36,969 nucleotides of DNA from an uncultured Oscillospiraceae bacterium (GTDB lineage: Bacteria > Bacillota > Clostridia > Oscillospirales > Oscillospiraceae). The position numbers and the translations under genes are program-made. A model generated the notes under the pieces. That model saw nothing but the letters and a program-made list of their open reading frames with translations, was not told the DNA's origin and searched no databases. The stretch is from NCBI GenBank assembly GCA_934546685.1, contig CAKTEB010000015.1, positions 1-36,969 on the forward strand, given 5' to 3'. This document shows positions 25,522 through 33,263 of the stretch, in pieces. Every line of letters begins with the position of its first letter. The first letter of the stretch is position 1.

Positions 25522-25854
25522 TTGTCGATTACCATTACCTGTGAATTTTCGCATCCATATGAGGCCCGGCAGGCCGCCGAGCGTCTGCGCCGGAGAGGCT
25601 ACATGGTCTCCTCCAGGCAGAAGCCCCAGGACATCCCCGCCGATCCCCTGCTGGTGGCCTATCCCTATGGGATCACCGGCGGAAATCAGGCCGGGAACCA
25701 GCTCATGGGCGCGCTGACGCCCCTGGCGGGCAACGGCGTCATGCTCCACACCCCAGGCCCGGAGGAGGCCTCGATCCTGTCGGTGCTCACTGACGACACC
25801 CAGGCTCCGGAGGCCCGGCGGCTGCTGGAGGCCCTGGGCGGCAGGATCCAATAA
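25522..25854 (+). CDS. small protein of unknown function (110 aa)
   Basis: I recognise no family. The TTG start at 25522 sits eight bases after GAAGGAG and gives MSITITCEFSHPYEARQAAE followed by RLRRRGYMVSSRQKP. A GTG at 25513 is also in frame but overlaps the ribosome site. The strand-helix-strand start, with Ala-rich helix and GY turn, suggests a small ferredoxin-like alpha/beta fold (inference). There is no signal peptide or membrane segment. It is divergent from the DUF951-recQ operon, and codon use matches the neighbours, which supports a real gene. Confidence 0.65.
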   Translation: MSITITCEFSHPYEARQAAERLRRRGYMVSSRQKPQDIPADPLLVAYPYGITGGNQAGNQLMGALTPLAGNGVMLHTPGPEEASILSVLTDDTQAPEARRLLEALGGRIQ

Positions 25855-25864
25855 GCCGCCAGCT

Positions 25865-25888
25865 GGGGGCGATCCCAGGGTCGCCCCC
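25865..25888 (+). terminator. GC-rich hairpin after the small unknown gene
   Basis: GGGGGCGA (25865-25872) pairs perfectly with TCGCCCCC (25881-25888), ten bases past the stop. No T tract follows, so termination would be inefficient or factor-aided. Confidence 0.4.
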
Positions 25889-25959
25889 ACCGCAAATAAG
25901 AAACGCATAAATCAAAACCGGCAGCCCCGCTGCCAAGCTATAAAAATGGAGGAATCAGT

Positions 25960-26877
25960 ATGAACACCATGAACCCTACATATTACCCCGAAGGCATGTT
26001 CCCAAAAGCGCTCCGGGCCGATGAATTGAACCGGGAGCAGCTGAAAAAGGCCTGGCAGGAGGGAACCATTTTAGAGGCCACCGCCCGCTCCGCCACGCCC
26101 TCCCACGATCTTCTGGTGGATCTGGGGCCGCTCCAGGGGGTGATTCCCCGAAGCGAGGCCGCCCTGGGCATTGCCGAGGGCACCGTCCGGGATATCGCCA
26201 TTTTGAGCCGGGTAGGGAAGCCGGTGTGCTTCAAGATCACCTCCATCGACGGGCTCTATGACGCTCAGCCCCGGCTGACGCTCTCCCGGCGGGAGGCTCA
26301 GCAGGAGGCGCTGACCTATCTGTTGGAGGAGGTGCCCCTGGGTACGGTGCTTCCGGCGGTGGTGACCCACTTAGACCGGTTCGGCGCCTTCTGCGATATC
26401 GGCTGCGGCAACGTGTCGCTGCTGTCCATCGAGCATATCTCCATCTCCCGGATCAATCACAGCCGGGACCGTTTCCAGGAGGGAGACCGGATCTATACGG
26501 CCATTCTCTCAAAGGACCATACCCTGGGCCGCATCAATCTGACCCACAAGGAGCTGCTGGGCACCTGGGAGGAAAACGCCGAAAAATTCTCTGTGGGCGA
26601 GACCGTAGTAGGAGTCGTCCGCAGCGTCAAGGACTACGGGGTGTTCATCGAGCTGAGCCCAAATCTCTCTGGGCTTGCGGAGTATCGGGACGATCTCCAG
26701 CCCGGGGACCGGGTCAGCGTGTACATCAAGGCCATTCTGCCCCAGCGGCAGAAGGTAAAGCTCATTGTGATCCGGGTGCTGCCCCGGAACTCTCCCCTGC
26801 CGTCCCTCCAGTATTACACCACCTCCGGCAACGTCCGGGATTGGCGCTATGCCGGGGGCGAAGCAGTGCTCTGCTGA
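25960..26877 (+). CDS. S1-domain RNA-binding protein
   Basis: 305 residues with three S1-like OB folds: about 33-112 (GTILEATARSATPSHDLLVD), about 124-200 (GTVLPAVVTHLDRFGAFCDI) and about 213-270 (GETVVGVVRSVKDYGVFIEL). The third ends ...VSVYIKAILPQRQKVKL. It resembles the short S1-like proteins of clostridia, not a full ribosomal S1, and should bind RNA or the ribosome in the cytoplasm. Start 25960 follows ATGGAGGAATC. It is probably its own unit; a promoter was not identified with confidence. A MITE-like element lies 12 bases downstream. Confidence 0.85.
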   Translation: MNTMNPTYYPEGMFPKALRADELNREQLKKAWQEGTILEATARSATPSHDLLVDLGPLQGVIPRSEAALGIAEGTVRDIAILSRVGKPVCFKITSIDGLYDAQPRLTLSRREAQQEALTYLLEEVPLGTVLPAVVTHLDRFGAFCDIGCGNVSLLSIEHISISRINHSRDRFQEGDRIYTAILSKDHTLGRINLTHKELLGTWEENAEKFSVGETVVGVVRSVKDYGVFIELSPNLSGLAEYRDDLQPGDRVSVYIKAILPQRQKVKLIVIRVLPRNSPLPSLQYYTTSGNVRDWRYAGGEAVLC

Positions 26878-26889
26878 GCGCTACTTCTT

Positions 26890-27051
26890 GGGCAACACCG
26901 CACAAATGCGTCTACGGATTCTGACGGATTCTTTCCGCCAGAAATGCGTTAGGAAAACCTTGCAATACACAAAGTATTCCCGCGTTTTTCCACCTTTTTC
27001 TGACGAAAATTCTCTCGTCAGACTTTCTTGCCGATTTGTGTGGTATTGCCC
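26890..27051. mobile_element. MITE-like element, 162 bases
   Basis: The ends are inverted repeats of 18 bases: GGGCAACACCGCACAAAT (26890-26907) and, on the other strand at 27034-27051, GGGCAATACCACACAAAT, matching at 16 of 18 positions. Inside are two hairpins, CTGACGG/CCGCCAG (26921-26941) and a perfect TCTGACGA/TCGTCAGA (26999-27022). It carries no coding sequence. The right end lies in the 3' end of rarA. A target duplication is not clear; TT on each side is the only candidate. Confidence 0.7.
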
Positions 27052-28307
27052 TTGATCTTATCCCAATAGGCCTTGGCGGTCTGCTCAATCTTGTTGGGAC
27101 CGTATTCATAGTAATGCTGATCCCGGATGGGATCCGGCAGATACTGCTGGGCCACATAGTGATTCTCATAGCTGTGGGGGTAGAGATAGGTGTTCCCATG
27201 GCCCAGCTTTGCCGCGCCGCCATAGTGGGAATCCTTGAGATGGGCGGGAATGTCCCCGGATTTTCCCGCCTTGAGATCCGCCATAGCCGCATCGATGGCG
27301 TTGATGGCAGAGTTGGACTTGGGACAGGTAGCCAGGAAGATCACCGCCTCCGCCAGGGGAATTCGCGCCTCCGGCAGCCCCAGCTGCAATGCCGCGTCCA
27401 CGCAGGACTTTACCACAGTGATGGCCGTAGGATAGGCCAGGCCGATATCCTCCGCCGCGATCACCAGCAGCCTCCGGCACACCGAGGGCAGATCTCCTCC
27501 CTCCAGCAGCCGGGCCAGATAGTGTACGCCAGCGTCGGGATCCGAGCCCCGGATGGACTTCTGGAACGCCGACAGCACGTCATAGTGGCTGTCCCCGTCC
27601 CGATCAAACCGCAGGGCAGAGCGTTGGGTGGCCGCCTGGGCATCCGCCAGGGTGATGGTCAGCTTTCCATTCTCCATGCCTCCGGCGGAGAACAGCAGCT
27701 CCACCGCATTCAGCGCCTTGCGGATATCTCCGCCGCAGGCCGAGGCAATGTGCTCCAGAGCCCCCTCCTCCGTCTGGGCCGTGATCCGCTCCTTTTCCTC
27801 CATGTATGCTACGCCCCGCTGAACGGCCTGCAGGGCCGCCTCCTGGGTGATGGGCTTGAACTCAAAGATGGTGGAACGGGACAGGATGGCCCCGAACACA
27901 TAGAAATAGGGATTCTCCGTGGTGGAGGCGATCAGCGTCACCTTGCCGTTCTCGATGGACTCCAGCAGGGCCTGCTGCTGCTTTTTCGTGAAATATTGGA
28001 TCTCGTCCAGATACAGCAGCACGCCGTTGGGGGCCAGCAGCGTATCCGGCTGGGCCAAAATCTCCCGCACCTCCGCGGTGGAGGCCTGGGTAGCGTTGAG
28101 CTTGTGCAGGGTGCGGTTGGTCTGGGCGGCTATGATGCTGGCCACAGTGGTCTTGCCCACCCCTGAGGGGCCGTAGAAGATCATATTCGGGATATTCCCG
28201 GAGGCGATCACCCGCCGGAGCAGCCTTCCCGGCCCCAGCAGCTCCTCCTGCCCCACCACATCATCCAGGGTTTTCGGGCGGATCTCATCCGCTAAGGGCT
28301 TGTACAT
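27018..28307 (-). CDS. rarA: replication-associated recombination protein A (AAA+ ATPase)
   Basis: A 429-residue clamp-loader-like ATPase (MgsA/RarA) acting at stalled replication forks. It begins MYKPLADEIRPKTLDDVVGQ. Walker A is GPSGVGKT (46-53), Walker B is in VLLYLDEIQYF, and ASTTENPYFYVFGAILSRST is the sensor/arginine-finger block. The C-terminal domain has ARLLEGGDLPSVCRRLLVIA and AEDIGLAYP. The final ten residues (GNTTQIGKKV) and the stop codon come from the MITE-like element at 26890-27051, so the natural C-terminus was replaced. Start 28307 follows AGGAGGG. A TATAAT lies upstream at 28345-28350 on the minus strand, without a good -35. Confidence 0.95.
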   Translation of the reverse strand: MYKPLADEIRPKTLDDVVGQEELLGPGRLLRRVIASGNIPNMIFYGPSGVGKTTVASIIAAQTNRTLHKLNATQASTAEVREILAQPDTLLAPNGVLLYLDEIQYFTKKQQQALLESIENGKVTLIASTTENPYFYVFGAILSRSTIFEFKPITQEAALQAVQRGVAYMEEKERITAQTEEGALEHIASACGGDIRKALNAVELLFSAGGMENGKLTITLADAQAATQRSALRFDRDGDSHYDVLSAFQKSIRGSDPDAGVHYLARLLEGGDLPSVCRRLLVIAAEDIGLAYPTAITVVKSCVDAALQLGLPEARIPLAEAVIFLATCPKSNSAINAIDAAMADLKAGKSGDIPAHLKDSHYGGAAKLGHGNTYLYPHSYENHYVAQQYLPDPIRDQHYYEYGPNKIEQTAKAYWDKIKGNTTQIGKKV

Positions 28308-28367
28308 GGCTTTCCCTCCTGTTTGTCTGTGATCTTTGCAAATAATTATACCACAAATGAAAAAATA

Positions 28368-28376
28368 TGATATACT
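28368..28376 (+). promoter_or_regulatory. extended -10 element before nth
   Basis: TGA-TATACT at 28368-28376 gives an extended -10 but no convincing -35. It is divergent from the TATAAT of rarA. Confidence 0.45.
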
Positions 28377-28436
28377 AAATCAGATATTTCGTCACGGAAA
28401 TCGTGCGTTTGACCACCACCCGCTATGGAGGGAACC

Positions 28437-29087
28437 ATGGAAGTTTCAAATAAGGTTCAGAATATTCTCGCGGCGCTGAAGGCGCTGTATCCGGACGCCC
28501 TGTGCGCCCTGCACTATGGAAAGGACTATGAGCTAATGATCGCGGTGCGGCTGTCCGCCCAATGTACCGACGCCCGGGTCAACCAGGTGACCCCGGCCCT
28601 GTTCGCAAAATATCCCACCCTGGAGTCCTTTGCCCAGGCAAATATCGCCGATGTGGAGGAGCTGGTGCGCTCCTGCGGCTTCTATAAGCACAAGGCCCGG
28701 GACATTGTGCTGGCCTGTCAGATGCTGATTCAGGACTATCACGGAAGGGTGCCGGACAATATGGCAGACCTGCTGAAGCTCCCGGGTGTGGGCCGGAAGA
28801 CCGCCAATCTGCTGCTGGGAGATATCTACCACCAGGAGGCCTATGTCTGCGACACCCACTGCATCCGCATCTGCGGCAAGCTGGGGCTTAGCCATGGAAA
28901 GGATCCGCAAAAGGTGGAGATGCAGCTCCGGCAGGTGATCCCCCCGGAGGAATCCAGCGACTTCTGCCATCGAATCGTGCTCCACGGCCGCGCCGTCTGC
29001 ACCGCCCGGAGCCCCAAATGCAGTCAATGCACCCTGGCCCCCTTCTGCGATTTCTTCACGGGGCTTTCCGGTCAGGAGGAAGCATGA
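28437..29087 (+). CDS. nth: endonuclease III (DNA glycosylase/AP lyase)
   Basis: A 216-residue base-excision repair enzyme that removes oxidised pyrimidines. The helix-hairpin-helix LPGVGRKTANLLLG holds catalytic Lys121; Asp139 lies in VCDTHCIRIC. The C-terminal [4Fe-4S] ligands are Cys188, 195, 198 and 204 with the classical CX6CX2CX5C spacing. ATG 28437 follows GGAGGG; an ATG 12 bases earlier overlaps this ribosome site. The VanZ-like gene starts within its stop (ATGA). RLSAQCTDARVNQVTP is another family block. Assignment firm. Confidence 0.96.
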   Translation: MEVSNKVQNILAALKALYPDALCALHYGKDYELMIAVRLSAQCTDARVNQVTPALFAKYPTLESFAQANIADVEELVRSCGFYKHKARDIVLACQMLIQDYHGRVPDNMADLLKLPGVGRKTANLLLGDIYHQEAYVCDTHCIRICGKLGLSHGKDPQKVEMQLRQVIPPEESSDFCHRIVLHGRAVCTARSPKCSQCTLAPFCDFFTGLSGQEEA

Positions 29088-29518
29088 AGAAGTCTCTGCG
29101 TGTTCTCCTCTGGGTGCTGCTGCTCTGCTATCTGGCTGTGCTGCTGAGGATCACGGTATTCCGTTCCGATTTCGGCGCCCACGCCCTTTGCAGCAACGGA
29201 AAGATCCTATGGATCCCCTTTGTGGAGCTGCTGCGGATCTTCCGCTATGACAAGGCCATGTTTCTCTATCTCTTTGTGGGGAATCTCATTTGGTTTATGC
29301 CCCTGGGCTTTCTGCTGCCCATCCTCACAGGGGGCCGGAGCCGGGTCATTTTCTGCGGCTTTCTTCTGTCCCTGTACATCGAGGTGAGCCAGTACGTCTT
29401 TGGCACCGGGGTCAGCGAGGTGGAGGACCTGATCCTCAACACCCTGGGCACAGCCCTGGGATATCTATGCTGTCTGCTTTTCCGGCGCATCCATCGGCAT
29501 TTTCACCCGAAAGCGTAA
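29084..29518 (+). CDS. VanZ-like membrane protein
   Basis: 144 residues with four likely transmembrane helices: SLRVLLWVLLLCYLAVLLRI, YLFVGNLIWFMPLGFLLPIL, VIFCGFLLSLYIEVSQYVFG and a final hydrophobic stretch around LGTALGYLCCLLF. NLIWFMPLGFLLP and EVSQYVFGTGVSEVEDLILNT are the VanZ-family blocks. Relatives have been linked to glycopeptide tolerance, but most have no proven role. It shares the ATGA overlap with nth, probably for convenience of expression. A strong terminator follows. Confidence 0.88.
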   Translation: MKKSLRVLLWVLLLCYLAVLLRITVFRSDFGAHALCSNGKILWIPFVELLRIFRYDKAMFLYLFVGNLIWFMPLGFLLPILTGGRSRVIFCGFLLSLYIEVSQYVFGTGVSEVEDLILNTLGTALGYLCCLLFRRIHRHFHPKA

Positions 29519-29522
29519 AAAC

Positions 29523-29555
29523 GCCGCCTGCCTATCGGGCAGGCGGCATCTTTTT
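29523..29555 (+). terminator. intrinsic terminator of nth-VanZ
   Basis: GCCGCCTGCC (29523-29532) pairs perfectly with GGCAGGCGGC (29538-29547), followed by ATCTTTTT. Confidence 0.92.
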
Positions 29556-29562
29556 ACTTGCG

Positions 29563-30102
29563 CTACAGAACTATTTGTCCGTCCAGTATCCGCATGGCCG
29601 TTTCCACCATTTTCGATCCGGTGTCCATGCTCCGCTTCTGAATAAACCGGTGGGCCTGCTCCTCTGTCATACAGTTCCGGCTCATGAGCAGCTCCTTAGC
29701 CCGGGTGATCAGCAGCTTATCCTCCGTGGAACGCTTGGGCACCGGTGCCGTCTCTCTGCCGCTTTGGTCTAAGAGCATCCGAACCGAATCCACCAGCTCA
29801 GACCGCTGCACCGGAGCCGACAGCTTACAGATCCCGTCGTGGTTGCAGCTCTCCAGCTCCATTTCCGTGGCCAAAAGCAGCATGGAAAAGCCCTGGGGCA
29901 GGTTTTCAAAAAGCTCATCGGCCATCATGTCCATCAGGCGATAGCCGCAGAGCACCACCCCGCCGCCCATTCGTCCGCACCACCGCAGCACCTCCGCGCC
30001 GCTGGAGCAGGAGGCGGACACCCGGATACCGGTGGATTCAAAGATATCGGTCATACGCTGCCGGGTCTTTTCCCCGGCGAAGGCTACCAGGATATGATTC
30101 AT
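29563..30102 (-). CDS. ANTAR-domain antiterminator of the NitR/NasT type
   Basis: 179 residues. The N-terminus is a receiver-like domain (HILVAFAGEKTRQRMTDIFE) that seems to lack the normal acidic pocket and phospho-Asp, so it may sense by protein contact or be a pseudo-receiver. The C-terminal ANTAR domain (about 125-175) has LLITRAKELLMSRNCMTEEQ and AHRFIQKRSMDTGSKMVETA. ANTAR proteins bind paired hairpins in nascent RNA and prevent termination. It lies 40 bases after glnA, the arrangement known from clostridial glnA-nitR. ATG 30102 is preferred; a GTG at 30108 is also possible. Likely controls glnA (inference). Confidence 0.87.
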   Translation of the reverse strand: MNHILVAFAGEKTRQRMTDIFESTGIRVSASCSSGAEVLRWCGRMGGGVVLCGYRLMDMMADELFENLPQGFSMLLLATEMELESCNHDGICKLSAPVQRSELVDSVRMLLDQSGRETAPVPKRSTEDKLLITRAKELLMSRNCMTEEQAHRFIQKRSMDTGSKMVETAMRILDGQIVL

Positions 30103-30142
30103 CTCCACCGCTCTCCTTTCCGAATGTTCCGGTGCTCCGGAA

Positions 30143-31474
30143 TCAGTAGCGGATCAGATAGCGGTCCAGCTCCCACTGGCTGATGCTGGTACGGTAGTCC
30201 TCCCACTCCTGCTTCTTGCCGGTGAGATAGGCGGCACTGGCGTGCTCGCCCAGGGTGTCCATGATGAGGCCGTCGGCCTCCATGGCCTCGATGGCCTCCT
30301 GGAGATCCGCGGGCAGAGAATGGATGCCCTCCCGCTCCCGCTCGCCGGGAGTCATGGCGAAGATATTGGCCTTGATCTCCTCCGGGGGTGTCAGATTCCG
30401 CTTCACGCCGTCCAGCCCCGCAGCCAGACACACAGCCAAAGCCAGATAGGGGTTGCAGGCAGGGTCCGGGCACCGGAGCTCCACCCGGGTAGCGCTGCCT
30501 CTGGCAGAGGGAATACGAATCAGGGCAGAGCGGTTGCTGGCAGACCACGCCACATAGCAGGGTGCCTCATAACCTGGCACCAGCCGCTTATAGCTGTTGA
30601 CCAGGGGATTCAGCACCGCAGCCATGCCAGGGACATGGAGCATAAGGCCCGCAATAAAGCTATAGGCGGTCTTGCTGAGGCCCCGAGGGTCGGACTCATC
30701 ATAAAAGGCGTTCTTTCCATCCTTGAACAGGCTCATGTTGATGTGCATACCGCTGCCGTTGATGCCGTAGATGGGCTTGGGCATAAAGGTGGCATGGAGA
30801 CCGTTCCGGGAGGCGTAAGTCTTCACCGTCAGCTTCAGGGTCTCGATGCGGTCTGCCGTGGTCATGGCGTCGGCGTACTTAAAGTCCACCTCATGCTGGC
30901 CCTGGGCCACCTCATGATGGCTGGCCTCGATCTCAAAGCCCATGGCCTCCAGGGCCAGGCACACATCCCGGCGGACGGTCTCGCCGTGATCCACAGGGCT
31001 CAGGTCAAAGTATCCGGCCTCATCCTGGGGCACCGTGGTGGGATGACCCTTCTCGTCAGTCTCAAACAGGAAGAACTCGCACTCCGGGCCCACATTGAAG
31101 GTATAGCCCTCAGCGGCGGCGGCATCCACGGCCCTCTGCAGGACGTTTCTGGGATCGCCCACAAAGGGAGTGCCGTCGGGATTGTAGACCGAACACATGA
31201 GCCGGGCCACCTTGCCGTTCATGGGCCGCCAGGGCATGATGGCAAAGGAGTCCAGATCCGGATGGAGATACTGATCCGATTCGTCAATGCGCACGAAGCC
31301 CTCAATGGAGCTGCCGTCGATCATGATCTGGTTGTTCACCACCTTCTCGATCTGAGAGGCGGTCACCGCCACGTTTTTCAGCATGCCGAAAATGTCGGAG
31401 AACTGGAGCCGAATGAACTTTACGTCCTCCTCCTCCACCAGCCGGATGATATCTTCCTTCGTGTACTTTGCCAT
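30143..31474 (-). CDS. glnA: glutamine synthetase type I
   Basis: A 443-residue enzyme forming glutamine from glutamate, ammonia and ATP. It starts MAKYTKEDIIRLVEEEDVKF. It has the GSI blocks IMIDGSSIEGFVRIDESDQY, NVGPECEFFLF, ASHHEVAQGQHEVDFKYADA, the metal-binding NGSGMHINMSLFKDG and the ATP phrase SANRSALIRIPSARG. The length fits the short GSI-alpha class, which is feedback-inhibited rather than adenylylated. Start 31474 follows AAGGAGG. The leader contains a terminator between promoter and gene, and an ANTAR gene follows, so transcription is likely controlled by antitermination according to nitrogen status. Confidence 0.98.
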   Translation of the reverse strand: MAKYTKEDIIRLVEEEDVKFIRLQFSDIFGMLKNVAVTASQIEKVVNNQIMIDGSSIEGFVRIDESDQYLHPDLDSFAIMPWRPMNGKVARLMCSVYNPDGTPFVGDPRNVLQRAVDAAAAEGYTFNVGPECEFFLFETDEKGHPTTVPQDEAGYFDLSPVDHGETVRRDVCLALEAMGFEIEASHHEVAQGQHEVDFKYADAMTTADRIETLKLTVKTYASRNGLHATFMPKPIYGINGSGMHINMSLFKDGKNAFYDESDPRGLSKTAYSFIAGLMLHVPGMAAVLNPLVNSYKRLVPGYEAPCYVAWSASNRSALIRIPSARGSATRVELRCPDPACNPYLALAVCLAAGLDGVKRNLTPPEEIKANIFAMTPGEREREGIHSLPADLQEAIEAMEADGLIMDTLGEHASAAYLTGKKQEWEDYRTSISQWELDRYLIRY

Positions 31475-31512
31475 ATGGATTCCTCCTTTATCATGTAGGC
31501 GGCCCAGGGCCG

Positions 31513-31556
31513 AAATAAAATAAAAAGGGCGGCCCGCAGGACTGCGCGCCGCCCTT
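31513..31556 (-). terminator. leader terminator of glnA
   Basis: On the minus strand AAGGGCGGC (31548-31556) pairs with GCCGCCCTT (31525-31533), followed by TTTTTATTTTATTT. It lies only about ten bases after the expected transcription start and 40 bases before the glnA start. GGGCCG in its 3' arm can pair instead with CGGCCC just downstream, giving an alternative fold. Confidence 0.88.
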
Positions 31557-31569
31557 CACCGATGGGGGT

Positions 31570-31599
31570 ATTATAGCAATATCCCCGGGGCTCTGTCAA
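31570..31599 (-). promoter_or_regulatory. promoter of glnA
   Basis: Minus-strand TTGACA (31594-31599) and TATAAT (31570-31575), both perfect, spacer 18. Confidence 0.85.
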
Positions 31600-31704
31600 T
31601 AGTTTTGATGAATTTCATGTGCATTCTTGCATCATTTCTATATTTTCCGCATTTTACATCCGTTATGCCAGCAATTTTGCAAGTTTTCGCTCAGTCACGT
31701 CAGT

Positions 31705-33105
31705 TTAGACATCCTCCGGGATCTCCACAGGGTAGCTTCCGGTGAAGCACCCCTGGCAGAAGCCGCCCTTGATGCAGGGCACCAGCTCCCGGAGGCTTTC
31801 CACCCGCAGGTAGTCCAGGGAATCCGCGCCAATGTGCTTCCGGATCTCCTCCAGATCCATCCGACATGCGATCAGGTGATCCTTATCCGGCACGTCGGTG
31901 CCGAAGTAGCAGGGGGAGATAAAGGGCGGAGAGGAGATCTTCACATGGACCTCCGTGGCCCCAGCGTCCCGAAGCAGATTGGTGATCAGGTTGGAGGTGG
32001 TACCGCGCACGATGGAGTCATCGATCATTATGACTCGTTTGCCCGCGATCTGGCTGCGCATGGGGCTGAGCTTCAGCTTCACCGCCGTTTCCCGGGAGGA
32101 CTGCTCGGGCTTAATGAAGGTCCGGCCAATATACCGGTTCTTGATGAAGCCCTCAGCCACAGGAATGCCGCTCTCCTGGGCATAGCCCAGGGCCGCGTCC
32201 AGGCCGGAATCAGGCACACCAATGACCACGTCCGCATCTACAGGATTCTGCCGGGCCAGGATCCGTCCCGCCTCCAGCCGGGCCTCATGGACCCCCTGGC
32301 CGCCGATGACGCTGTCAGGGCGGGCGAAATAGATGTACTCGAAGATACAGATGTTGCTCCTGCCGCTGCAATTATCCCGATAGGAGGTCAGCTCGCCCTT
32401 GTGGATCTTTACCACCTCGCCGGGCTCGATATCCCGGACGAATTTCGCGCCCACGCCGTCCAAGGCGCAGGTCTCTGAGGCCACCACCCAGGCGTCTCCC
32501 CGTCTGCCGATGCACAGAGGCCGGAAACCCCAGGGATCCCTGGCCGCAACCAGCTTCTCGCCGCTCATGACGATGAGGCTGAACGCGCCCACCAGCTGCC
32601 GGGTGGCCTGGATCACAGCCTCCTCGATGGAGCTGCACTCCAGCCGCTTTCTGGCGATGGCATAGGCGATGACCTCCGTATCCGCGGTGGTCTGGAAGAT
32701 GGAGCCCTTGAGTTCAAATTCCCGCTTCAGTGCGTTGGCGTTCACCAGGTTGCCGTTGTGCACCAGGGCCAGGTCGTTTTTGATATAGCTGAGGGTCAGG
32801 GGCTGAGCGTTCTCCCGCTTGGAGCCGCCGGCGGTGGAATAGCGCACATGGCCCACCGCCATGGTGCCGTTCAGCTCATCCAGCTTTTCCTCGGAAAACA
32901 CCTCGCCCACCATGCCCATATCCTTATAGCAGGTGATATCCCGGTTGTTGTTGGCCGCAATGCCGCAGGACTCCTGCCCCCGGTGCTGGAGCGCATAGAG
33001 GCCGTAATAGGTATCTCTGGCGCAGTCTCCCGCCGGGTTCCAGATACCGAATACGCCGCACTCCTCATGCAGGCCCCAGAGCTCCTCCGTGTCAAAACAT
33101 CCCAT
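31705..33105 (-). CDS. purF: amidophosphoribosyltransferase
   Basis: A 466-residue enzyme of the first step of purine synthesis: PRPP and glutamine to phosphoribosylamine. A 15-residue propeptide precedes nucleophile Cys16 in EECGVFGI, as in the Bacillus-type enzyme. Other glutaminase blocks are ALQHRGQESCGIA and VGHVRYST. The PRPP loop is VIMIDDSIVRGTTS. Four cysteines suit a [4Fe-4S] cluster: one in SNICIFEYIYFARP, one in PFISPCYFGTD, and KGGFCQGCF. It is monocistronic, with CGGAGG before ATG 33105. No purine riboswitch is seen in the 60-base leader. Confidence 0.98.
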   Translation of the reverse strand: MGCFDTEELWGLHEECGVFGIWNPAGDCARDTYYGLYALQHRGQESCGIAANNNRDITCYKDMGMVGEVFSEEKLDELNGTMAVGHVRYSTAGGSKRENAQPLTLSYIKNDLALVHNGNLVNANALKREFELKGSIFQTTADTEVIAYAIARKRLECSSIEEAVIQATRQLVGAFSLIVMSGEKLVAARDPWGFRPLCIGRRGDAWVVASETCALDGVGAKFVRDIEPGEVVKIHKGELTSYRDNCSGRSNICIFEYIYFARPDSVIGGQGVHEARLEAGRILARQNPVDADVVIGVPDSGLDAALGYAQESGIPVAEGFIKNRYIGRTFIKPEQSSRETAVKLKLSPMRSQIAGKRVIMIDDSIVRGTTSNLITNLLRDAGATEVHVKISSPPFISPCYFGTDVPDKDHLIACRMDLEEIRKHIGADSLDYLRVESLRELVPCIKGGFCQGCFTGSYPVEIPEDV

Positions 33106-33170
33106 GCTGTAACCTCCGTTTTGTTGTATCCATCAGGCGATCTCTGCCCATTTTGACTCAATAGATTATT

Positions 33171-33199
33171 ATTATACCATGAAACCCAGATCAGAACAA
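33171..33199 (-). promoter_or_regulatory. promoter of purF
   Basis: Minus-strand TTGTTC (33194-33199), a 17-base spacer and TATAAT (33171-33176), with TGG directly before the -10. Confidence 0.75.
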
Positions 33200-33263
33200 G
33201 GGACGCGGCTTGGCGGCCCCGCCAAAATTCCCGGCAAAATTTCACGGATTCTTGTATCGTTGC

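Noticed and set aside
31500..31565. Tandem ANTAR-type hairpins with six-base loops in the glnA leader
   Set aside because: Only one hairpin fits between promoter and gene before the T tract and its loop is four bases.
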